Assembly (NCBI RefSeq): GCF_010183535.1
Contig: NC_071330.1
Span: 4,631,717 to 4,695,716, forward strand
Reading direction: 5' to 3'
DNA: 64,000 nt
DNA from: Caenorhabditis remanei
Taxonomy: Eukaryota > Nematoda > Chromadorea > Rhabditida > Rhabditidae
In this document: positions 9,359 to 18,793 of the stretch, piece after piece
Numbering within the stretch: the stretch's first letter is position 1
Layout of the letters: every line of letters begins with the position of its first letter
The notes under the pieces: generated by a model
What the model was told of the DNA's origin: nothing
Database searches by the model: none
Seen by the model: only the letters and a program-made list of their open reading frames with translations
Made by a program: the position numbers and the translations under genes

Positions 9359-12300
9359 TTAGAAAGGATAATCATTAATTAATTGTATATCTCCTGATAT
9401 TTGTCCGAATGGTGCTACAACACCATCAACGTAGTGTCCCTTGTCCATTCGAGGATTGAGGCTCTTCTTCAATCTGAAGGTCCAAAGGCCATCTAATGCA
9501 TTATCTCCTCTTTTGAACGTTAACATCTCGCCTTCCATGGGGGTTGCTACACCATCTCGAATGAATGCATTCATCTGAAAAGAATACGTTGGCCAAAGCA
9601 TAACAGAACTGATACCTACACTTTCTTTCATAGTGTCAAAGTTGATACTTCCAGTATTGCCACTGTTCAAACACATTCCTTTTGCTTTTACTGTATAGCT
9701 GTAGTTGCCGTCCTTGTCTCTTATCTTCAATGCATAAACCTTTGGAGCCATTGCTACGGCTTCAACCAACTCATTCCCTGGTGGAATTTCGTTTGTTAAG
9801 TAGCCTAAATTATCTCCCTTGAGGTCCCCAAGAGGATCACTGTCTTTCTTCTGTTTGAAAATCACAGAGTCAGTGTCTAAAAATAATAGTTGTATTTGTG
9901 TTACATTTACTCACATACCGCAATAAATCATATTCTCTATTCCAACTCTCTCTATAGCTTCAGTGAGTCTTAACCTGGCCGCACATGTTGTGATCGCCGC
10001 GATAGCAAGATTTGTGAATGGTGATGTTTTGAGAAAGTCTTTCTTGGGTCTTCTTGAGATGAAATGCTTGTGTTCGCCATAAGGAAGCAGTCCAGTTGGT
10101 TCAAAGTTGGGATCGTTGAAAAAATTGGCCATTGCAAGTCCATCACTGTTGTAGATGAGTCTTGTCTCAACTTTCATTGGGTTTTGTGCAAATTTTCCTG
10201 AAAAAGGAACAACATTAGAAGACAATAGATTTCTACTTACCCCAGGCGGAATTGAGGAATATTTTGCACAGGCTTCGCAGTGCTTTGTTTTTTATGATCT
10301 TCAAGGGATCCAGTTTGACTCCATCCATCTCCCATATTCTTGCGATGTATGCTTTCTTTTCCTCATCCGTCATATTTTCCTTTGGCCATCCACTACTTTC
10401 ATGTTTCAATTTCAATAGAGGCTTGATGTAATCGGCAAAGAATCCTCCTTTGACCCAAGCCTCTTCTGGCCAATGCCAGATTTCATGGTACTTGAGCACC
10501 TTGTACCCTTTAGAAACGGCCTTATTCAGCTCATCTGTGCACCATACTCCAGTCAAAAATCTTTCAGAGACCTTGGTATGTGTACATTTTCCTTCAATAT
10601 TCTGATTATTCGCGCAAGTTCTACAGAGAACAAACATGAGCTTCTTCATTATTTTCTGCGGTAAATACCCCATGGCTGCGTCTTGTGTGGGTAGTACATC
10701 ACAAAACACAATTCCTAAAAATATATATTAGTAAGAATAGGAAAAATATGCATACCTTTAAGTTTTAACGGTTCATCAGTATTGGGAAAGTCCTTATCGA
10801 CCACAATTGGGTTTCCTCGAGGGTAAGCTGTACCTCCTGCATTGAGATATGGGTATAAACTATTGAAATCGTAATAATTTAGAAGTATGTCTTCAATCGC
10901 AACTGCCATTGATCGAAATACCTGTGTTCTTCCTCCATATAATGCTTCGCGTGGTTTGAGTCTTTGATCGTACTTGTTCTGAAGAAAACTTTATGTTTAG
11001 CCTATTTGTTTGAAAACTTACTAGCTCAAAGAATTGTTGCATCTCTCTATCTTTTTCCATCTGTTCGTATATTTCACATTCCCAAACAGAATTTAGATTG
11101 AATCCCTCATTTAGAATATCTTCTTCTCTCTTCATTGTTTCTTTATACAAAGCTTCCATTGTCTTGTCGGGTCTCATTGGACATTTCTTGTCCCGATCCG
11201 GATAACACTTTGGGCACCCGTGCCATACACATCCATAAATCTGAAAAGTTATATAAAATTATTATTATTTGATACAGAGATAAAGGTTTCCTTCACCTCA
11301 CTTGCTGTGAGGGTCAGTCTTCCTTGGGGTCTGTGTGTGTGTGTGTGTGTAAATGGAATGGGTTTGTATCAAAAATGAAAATATACCTCAAAAACATCGT
11401 TTGTGGCCTCATTGAAAGCATCAGCAAAGTAAGAATGTCCATTAGCTTCAATTTTAACTTCTCCTCCACGTAATTTGTACTTCAAATGTAGTGTTGGATC
11501 TATTTTCTCAAGCCATTGGATATACTTTAACGCTAACATTGAATTATTTCCTCCTCCATAGCCATTCTCGGGAATATATCCTACATCTCCCTTCTTGATG
11601 TATTCGTGCTTCAATACGAACATGACATAGGAAGCTATAGTACATCCATTGACAATTGGGTTCCAGCCATTGAAAGTCGATTCGCACATCTGTAAAAACA
11701 AAAATACTAACAGGTTGAAACAATTTACTCACCTCAATGAAAGACATCAATGTTAACGTGAGAATGCGAACATCCGATTGGCAATACTTTAGCAGCTCAT
11801 CATGTAACTTGAAACCATCATGGTAACACTTTTCATACCAGTCATCAAATTCTTTCTTTGTAGAAGGGGCCATGAACTGTGGGCTGTAGTACTCCTTCGA
11901 TGGCAACGTTTTCAACTCTTTATCGTAATTGTCCGGATGATTGTATAAGTGGGGAAAGAAACCTTTTGCCTCGCCCTCCAGGCCAAAAGCTCCAGGCATT
12001 TTGGCTAGTCCCATTTGCAAGTATTGGAAAGAATCACGAAAATGCAGCTTTCTTTTCTCATATTCAAACTCTGCCGTTATGATTGTCATCCCATTTAATA
12101 AAATTTTTGGCTCTTTTGCCTTTGTGCCTCCTTGTCTATCGAGCTCTGCTAACAACATAACATGGTCATACCTGAAAATATCTTGGAAGTTGAAAATGTT
12201 TTATTACTGAAACATACCTTCCACCATTGTGTGCGATCACATATGCACCAGCTGCTCGTGGGTTATGTAGCAAGAAATCTGCAAAACTGGCTAATGGAGA

Positions 12301-14452
12301 ATCGTGTTTGTTATTTTTGAATGGTGGAAAATCTTTGTAGCTGTAGGTCCATGGTTGGACACATAATTGACATCCTTCCTCTCCTCGGCAATCACTGCAT
12401 ATCATCCTTACACAAATCAGGTTAGGTTTGTGCTTGGGACCTCTTTCAATATGTCCTGGAAAAAAAGGTTTATACTTTGAATGTTTACATCCTTACCTTC
12501 GAATAATCCCGACTCTGCCACAATACATTCCATATCATACACGATAATAGCCCATTGTTTTTGGTTTTCTTGCTTCCTCAACTTTTCCTTCTCGTCAGGG
12601 ACGTGGTGAGCACAAGTATGCCCCTTCAACGCTTTCTCCCTGCATATAGGACAGTATGCTTTTGCGTCACATACGTGTGTTTCTCCACGAATCCTCTCTG
12701 ATCTATCAATCAAATTGCACTTTTCGCATCTGTAAGACATTACTAATGTTTGTCTAATTGATTAGCTACCTGCTATATTTCTTGCAATGTGGCAATCCCT
12801 TCTTTGATTTTGCAGTGAGATGTGCGTCAAAACACATTTTACTTCGAAAGTAAATATTACAAAAGCTGCAATAAATGTTCTCATCTTCTTGTTTGCATCC
12901 TGTGGCACCACATCTCTTGCATTTGGCTTTACATTTTCGATAATGTTGATTGTCGTCAAAAGTAGAGCATTGATAACAAAACCTGAAAATAAAAATAGTT
13001 GATTACAATAAATTGGTAACTTACCTTGATGCATGTTTTCCTTTGGTGTGATTCACATGTTCATAATGTCCCTCATAATAAAATAATCCAATAAACCCTT
13101 TGCCATCGGGATTGAATCGCTTTTCTTCAGTTGGGACGACCTGATGTTTGTTTGCAGCCCACAATATTATTTGATAGTTTGAAAGATAATTTGCAAGCTC
13201 TATAAGATCTTTTCGGCCATGCTCCTCTTTGTTCACATCCATCCCTGCATCGGCCAAAAGCTGCTTGGCAAGCTTTCCTTGTGATTCACTTTTGAATTTT
13301 GGGGTTATCTGTAAAAAGCACATATTACGGACAATCAAAGAGTCTAAAAGTACCTCTGGTCTTACGAGGCTTCGATAAAATTTTTCCATTTTCTGCCTTT
13401 CGTCTCCGTTGGCCGTAGTTTCTATATCACTTTCCAGTTTTCCTAGTGCAAGTGCTTTTGGTAGACAGTGGCTCATCCCTGTGACCCTGCTGAGGCTAAC
13501 ACCAAAATGTTGTTTCTGTTATGAAATAAATTATAGTTTGACAAAAGAAAGTATGCCTTACCAATAGTACTCTTCTTATTTTTTCTATTTTCTCAGTTTT
13601 CCGTGTGGCATGTGTTCCCCTGCCTCGTAGTTGTGATTGTTTATCCTTGAAAACGTTCATAGCAACAGTAAAACTCTCATCTAAACGGAGTTCTTTATTA
13701 GATTGCATCTGCTTAGCAATTTCATTCATTATCACTCCTCCATCAGCCACTGCATACGTTTTGTGGGTTACAAAGAAACCATCTCTATCGGTATACCCAT
13801 CATGGTTCAATCTGTAAACGTTCTTCTTATGATTTGAAATTATGATAAAACTTACTGAAGCCAATATTTGGATGTTTTCAGATTTCCTCCTGATTTTTTG
13901 AGCATTCTACGAATAAAAATGTCCAAGAGCTTGGCCACATGCTGATGGAGTATTTTGTTGTTTTTTACTTTATCAAGATTGATGAATTTCATTCTGACAG
14001 TGTCCGCAATCAGAAACTGGCTGTTGTGTCTTCGAAAATGTGGTTCATTAGAAGTTATAACATTTTCTGTGAAGAACTCTTCTTCCTCGGGTGTTGGAAA
14101 GGTCTCGCTTCTTTCAAAGTCTCGTAATTGCATTTTTCGCTGCGGTCCTTTGCCATCTAAAATGAATAATTGAAATTCTTTATGTTTCTCATTATCACTC
14201 ACGTCTTTGTGTCGAAACTATTCTGGCTGGCTTAGATTGTCTTTTCTTTTCTTCTAAAAATCCTCCTTGATTCTGAACTGAACTAGTTGATGGTTGATAT
14301 TTTCTCTTCTTGTCCGTTCTTGTGTGGTCTTTGGTCACTTCTTCTCCAAGAAATATACTTTCTGGTTTTTTCTTTTTCGTCTTTGGTTCAAGACTAGTTG
14401 GTGGAGGGGCTCCTCCTGGTGAATTGTGAGTGTTTAGCGTTTTGCGTTTCAT
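9359..14452 (-). CDS. Protein-primed family B DNA polymerase, complete 15-exon gene
   Basis: Fifteen exons assemble with GT..AG introns into 4,386 nt, about 1,461 codons without a stop: 14452-14203, 14156-13856, 13811-13562, 13515-13354, 13308-13025, 12982-12770, 12729-12497, 12455-12218, 12171-11733, 11689-11387, 11240-11022, 10978-10756, 10714-10241, 10197-9919, 9876-9359. The N-terminus is basic and Lys-rich. A Cys/His-rich zinc-binding region lies at about 418-500. The 3'-5' exonuclease motifs are YDMEC (about 550), HNGGRYD (about 643) and YCQSD (about 772). WHGCPKC, typical of Polinton-type polymerases, is near 900. Palm motifs are DFNSLYP (about 1000), a B motif ending NSAWGKFAQ (about 1195) and DTDS (about 1290). 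It shares a promoter region with divergent gene B. All catalytic motifs are present. Confidence 0.92.
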
Positions 14453-14808
14453 AACTGAAAAAGAAAGGATGAAGAAGGATGAATAAACGGACGATACGAA
14501 ACGAGAAAAGAAATGAGAAATGAGAGCTTAAAATAGGTCACCATTTACCATGCGGTAAAAAGATGAAAATGAGCCACAGATTATGAATATCTCAAATCAC
14601 TCTCTGCAAACGTCAGCTGTTACTTTTTGGTTGATGACGTCATCACTGACTTTTATTTTGTTTTCTTCGTCTCTCCTTTTCATACTCTCTCGTTCTATGG
14701 TTTTAACCGTCACGCAAAATCATTCGTGATTTATTACGTGATAGTGGTAGGTGACCTGTTTCTGAGTTCTGTCTTTTCTATAATTTTTTTTTTTTTTCAG
14801 AATTTCTA
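14453..14808. promoter_or_regulatory. Bidirectional promoter between polymerase and gene B
   Basis: A 356-bp divergent intergenic region. It contains the palindrome GATGACGTCATC near 14,633-14,644, a core ATF/CREB-type site; the interrupted palindrome TTTACCATGCGGTAAA near 14,545; and, just before gene B, a long T-run ending in CAG that could serve as a trans-splice acceptor. The block ACGTGATAGTGGTAGGTGAC resembles the one upstream of gene A. Confidence 0.55.
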
Positions 14809-15401
14809 ATGCCTCCAAAACTATCCGGTAACCGTGGCAAACGATGTAACTGTATGGACCCTCTTCGTAATATTCGATCAAAATATACAAGTCAATGTAA
14901 GATGTTTCGTACTTTTCGTGAAATAAGATATCGTGGTGGTTTGGGCATAGAATGTGGACTCCTGCAGGATTCGGAAACTTTACGGTACAGAATTGCTGAC
15001 CAATTGGCAAAAGATGAAGCAATTTTCTACTATAAGGACGGTCGAATTCTTGAATACTGTGAAGTGATTACAAAATGTCCAAGTGAAGTCCCCTCGATCC
15101 AAGACGGTGTTAACTTGCTTGAATTTTACAACAGCAGGCTCAAGGAGAATATTACTGATGAACAATTTGTTGTGATGGATAAGCAAAGGATATACTATCC
15201 TATTTCTGAACTGTTTATTGCCAAAGTTCCGTAAGTAATCATCGATATATTTGTTAACATTTCTTCAAATCTTTCAGAACACCGTGCTCCTCCTGTAAAA
15301 ACTTTCCACACTCCACAACAACCATCTTTCCAAGACTATTTTTCCAAAACTATCTTTTCCCAGATCGAATGAAGCCGCGGATACCCGGAAAGTCTAAATA
15401 A
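14809..15401 (+). CDS. Gene B, paralogue of gene A
   Basis: Two exons: 14,809-15,230 and 15,278-15,401, about 181 codons. The intron is in phase 2 and exon 2 is exactly 124 nt, both as in gene A. Aligned segments share FY..G..L..C.V, then P.EV, then NL..., then a Y/F-VV stretch and YPISELFIAKVP (gene A: YPVSELFIVRVP). Exon 2 encodes a basic, Pro/Phe-rich tail. Gene B points away from the polymerase, toward the other presumed terminus, so the two paralogues face outward at opposite ends. No known domain is recognised; function unknown. Confidence 0.8.
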
Positions 15402-16039
15402 TAATATTCTATGTTCGTCTCCAATGTCTATATATATTTTTTTTTTTTTTGATGTAAATTATTTTAAAACGGTAAAATGTTGAGAATTAATGAAAAAACA
15501 ATAAAATTTTAATCACTAGCATTTGAATGTGACTCACAAACATGAAAGCGTCTTCTCTGTGGATGCGTCATACATATGTCAAATGAAAATTTTCAACCGG
15601 TGTATGAAAAAGATCCCCTTGTAAGAGAATAAACAACACTTACTTATGCCCTCGACTCGCACAATCCTTGCCTGGTTGTGTGAGGTGAGGAGTCTCTCAC
15701 AATTTTAACAACATAGAAGATAAAACAAAAATTTTTTTACCCATCAGGTTTTACATGATTGTGCCTTTCCTACAATCATCATCATCAGATCAAACATTGA
15801 GTGAAAATTGATAAAAAAGCCTGGCCATGAACTTGACAAAACGTGTAAATTTGGAGATCTGTCCTATGTGCCTAGAACGCGCGAGAACCTCCCAAAAAAA
15901 ATGGACTCTGTGGGCCTCACATTACCCACACTTGATGTTCACATGACGGAAAGTCAGGTCTACGGGTCACGGATCAAAGTTTAATGATAGTGGGTGGTTT
16001 CGTTTATCTAAGCAACCTTGAATCTGGCCCCAGATCTCA
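15402..16039. other. Gene B 3' flank and boundary region
   Basis: Non-coding. It holds a T-run and an AATAAA downstream of gene B (near 15,500), a TGTGAGGTGAGGAGTCTC segment near 15,680 and no credible reading frame. The element probably ends here, but no repeat of the palindrome-core motif or clear target duplication was seen, so the right boundary is undefined. Confidence 0.5.
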
Positions 16040-16466
16040 CAGAAGAGAACCCCATGGTGAAATTAACTACATCTGAGGATAGGTTGGGTGGTGTGAATTT
16101 AACCATATGACCCAATAGCTAGAGCCAGCTGGCGCACCTTCGACGTCTTTTTGAGCTCCTATTCTGAGCCAGTGAGCGTGTGAGAATCTACTGAGCCTAG
16201 TATTTGATTGTAGGTGACTGGTCAACTCACAACATAATATCTCGTGGTAAAATTATCACCATTAGGAGTGTGGTTCAAATGCGGTTAATTTACCCATATG
16301 ACCCTATAGTTTAGGTCCCCTGGAGCATCTTCGACACATTTTTGAGCTCTTTTTGCTCAAGCTCTGGTCAGCTCTCTGGCCAGTCTTCAATCTTGAGTCA
16401 TACGCTAATGCCATCAGTCACAAAATCTCATGGTAAATTTGACGACATGGTGGTAAATTTCCCCTA
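16040..16466. repeat. Imperfect ~180-bp tandem repeat, about 2.5 units
   Basis: Units share a 'CATGGTGAAATT / CGTGGTAAAATT / CATGGTAAATTT' block, then an ACCATATGACCC-type block, then 'CATCTTCGACACATTTTTGAGCTC' or close variants at about 16,135-16,157 and 16,326-16,350. The last partial unit ends at the stop codon of the minus-strand gene. Confidence 0.6.
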
Positions 16467-16467
16467 C

Positions 16468-16848
16468 CTATCTACTCTCCATCACTGGTTTCGGAGTCTC
16501 AATGAAAAATCCATTCTTATCCAATTTCGGGTAATCTTCAGATGGTCCGAACTCGGTTAGAAGTTGCATTTGGATAGTGTATGGAATCAAGTTGAGCAAT
16601 GGACACTCGTAGTTTAGAGCGACTTCTTTCGCCTTAAGAGCATTGAATCCCTTCGCAAAAAAGATTGGAAGACGTGGGCGGACTGGATTCTCGTTGTCGT
16701 CCTGAACATCAACTTGTTGCTCAAGGAATCGAGATACTTCTTGCTGGAGTAATCTCGCTGATTCGAAGATTTGTTGCTTCTCGGCTGCTTTCTCGTCGAG
16801 TGGAGCAGAAGATCCAGAGAATGGAATAGGGAAGGAGAAGAAAGCCAT
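16468..16848 (-). CDS. Hypothetical 126-aa protein
   Basis: Single-exon frame starting ATGGCTTTCTTCTCC on the minus strand. The upstream flank is rich in GAGA and includes a (GA)n run. The protein has a short hydrophobic N-terminus (MAFFSFPIPFSG), a charged Gln/Glu-rich probable helix (about residues 18-48) and a C-terminal half with LPIFFAKGFNALKAKEVA and NLIPYTIQMQLL. No family is recognised. Codon use and lack of stops make it a plausible nematode-specific gene, but it may also be a fragment. Confidence 0.5.
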   Translation of the reverse strand: MAFFSFPIPFSGSSAPLDEKAAEKQQIFESARLLQQEVSRFLEQQVDVQDDNENPVRPRLPIFFAKGFNALKAKEVALNYECPLLNLIPYTIQMQLLTEFGPSEDYPKLDKNGFFIETPKPVMESR

Positions 16849-17218
16849 TTTTTGATGAGCAACGGTGAGAGAGAGAGAGAGAGAAAATAAGTAAAGGACT
16901 AGTCAAGTGAGAAGTAGACGAGTAGTCAAGTGAGAAGACTGAATGGGTAAATGACTTCTCGTTAGGACAGCACTCGCACTAACTCCGCCCCTTTTTATAT
17001 TGAGCGTGAGAAGAAAGGAGGTTTAAATTCGATGATTACTTAATTGTGTGAATGTTTTGTTTGACAATACATATTGAGCGTTCTCACGAAAAGAGTCGTA
17101 AACGTGATGATTATCTGAGTAAAGGGGTGAGAAAGTGAGAAGAAATGAGTTAATGATCGATCAGAACAAAGTCAAATAGGGGTTTTTGGGAATCTAAGGA
17201 AAAGATTGAGGTTGCAAT

Positions 17219-17656
17219 TACAGTACCGGTCAATAGGATTTGAACTTTGCCGGTTTTCAGTTGAAATTGTCCAACTTTGAGAGTATGTCATGGTCATTCT
17301 GATTGACCCATCAAGTAGGTTTTTAATGAATAATATCGATTGAAAATAGACCTCTATTTTTGTAATTGGCAACTTTTTTGCTCCGACACTCCCTAGTAAG
17401 TTACGTATCCCCTCAAATCGACCTATTTCAGTTTAAAATAGTGCGATTTTTGAGCTGTCGTCTTAAATTGACCATAACTCTTTAGAGAGTGTCCGTACAA
17501 AAAAGTTGTCAACTACAAAAATAAAGGTCTACGTTCAATCTATATGATCCATTAAAAATTTTCATGGTGTGACATTCAGAATTTCTATGGCACACTCTCA
17601 AAGTTGGTCATTTTCCACTGAAAACAGCCAAAGTTTATATCCTATTGACCTGTACT
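17219..17656. mobile_element. MITE with TACAGTACC-type inverted ends, copy 1
   Basis: Non-coding fold-back element. The left end TACAGTACCGGTCAATAGGA pairs with the right end containing TCCTATTGACCTGTACT. Inside, CAGTTGAAATTGTCCAACTT pairs with AAGTTGGTCATTTTCCACTG. It belongs to the same family as the copies at 17,855-18,303 and 31,268-31,717. Confidence 0.75.
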
Positions 17657-17674
17657 ATTCAAGAAAAGTATAAG

Positions 17675-18525
17675 ATACCGTACTGTGCAAAAAGATACGA
17701 ATTTTGGCCTTTTTCAGTTGAAGTATCACTGATTGCCTCACAAAGTAATATTTTGATGGCTCATACAGATCAAGAGTAGATCTTCATTCTATTAGTTGAC
17801 ATCTTTTTTGTAGGAGCACTCCCTAGCAAGTTACGTAGCGACAAAGTAGTTATCTACAGTACTGGCCCAAAAAAATGCGACACTTGCAGTTTTTAGTTGA
17901 AAATGGTCAACTTTGTGAGTGTGACACGACCTACCTGATAGTCTTATAATGTTGATTGTTTATGGAGTGTATAGATAACAAATAGAGCTTCATTTTTGTA
18001 GTTGACGACTTTTTTGTACGAGCAAATCCTAAGAAGTTATCAATCGTCAAACAATTTTCTCGAAAATTTTGTCCTTTTTCAGTTCTAAAAGGAGACATTT
18101 TAAGCTGTTTACATTGCTGTAACTTCTCAGGATGTGCCTGTGCAAAAAGTTGTCAACTACAAAAATGAAGCTCTATTTGTGATCTATACACTCCATAAAC
18201 AATCAATATTGTGAGACTCTCAGGGAGGCCGTGCCAGACTTTCAAAGTTGACCATTTTCAACTGAAAACTGCAAGTGTCGCGTTGTTTATGACCAGTACT
18301 GTAAAAAATCGTCCAATTTCAGTGCGAAATAGTGCGATTTTTGAGCTGTGCCCTCAAAATGACCATAACTCTCTAGTGAGTGTCCGTACAAAAAAGTTGT
18401 CAACTACAAAAATAAAGGTCTATTACTGATCTATATGATCCAATAAAAAATTTACTTGGTGGGACGAATCAGTGTAACCACGAAACCTTCTCAATGTTGG
18501 ACATTTTCATCTGAAACCGGCACCT
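17675..18525. mobile_element. MITE of the same family, split by a nested copy
   Basis: The left half (17,675-17,854: CCGTACTGTGCAAAAAG, then CTTTTTCAGTTGAAG) and the right half (18,304-18,525: TAGTGCGATTTTTGAGCTGT, ending TTGGACATTTTCATCTGAAA) make one fold-back element. It is interrupted by the copy at 17,855-18,303. Confidence 0.6.
17855..18303. mobile_element. MITE of the same family, nested copy
   Basis: The ends TACAGTACTGGCCCAAAAAA and CCAGTACTGTA are inverted. The inner arms (CACTTGCAGTTTTTAGTTGA / TCAACTGAAAACTGCAAGTG) pair almost completely. The terminal TA matches a Tc1/mariner-type target. Confidence 0.75.
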
Positions 18526-18793
18526 TCCGCTTTCGCCGAAAAGTTTTCATTCCGCCTCCCGCCGTTTCAAAAACCGCATTCCGCTGGACCTCCTCCTCTC
18601 TAAAAATAAACCACGCCCTCTTTTCAGCTGTCTCTCAAAGGGGCGTGGCTTATTATCAGATGCGGGATGAAAAGGTTCCAAAAAATTAACTGAAACTGGA
18701 AATATCGGACTACCGGCCGCGGGATTCTGAGTCCCAGGGAAAAAATCGGAAACTCCTCCCACCAGTTACTGTAGATTACTGTATCCCACTTAC

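Larger units (their letters stand above)
1..11202. repeat. Giant inverted repeat (palindrome) of a pPolB element
   Basis: Every feature of 1-5,425 recurs on the opposite strand in 5,779-11,202. Paired coordinates sum to 11,203 outside about position 4,500 and to 11,204 inside it, so one single-base indel separates the arms. Translations of all paired reading frames outside 4.39-4.85 kb are the same. The window starts inside the left arm, so the palindrome continues to the left, and its other end here is only the mirror of the window edge. The core 5,426-5,778 is not symmetric. An inverted-duplication assembly artefact is possible, but the asymmetric core and a diverged patch argue against a simple fold-back. 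Confidence 0.95.
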
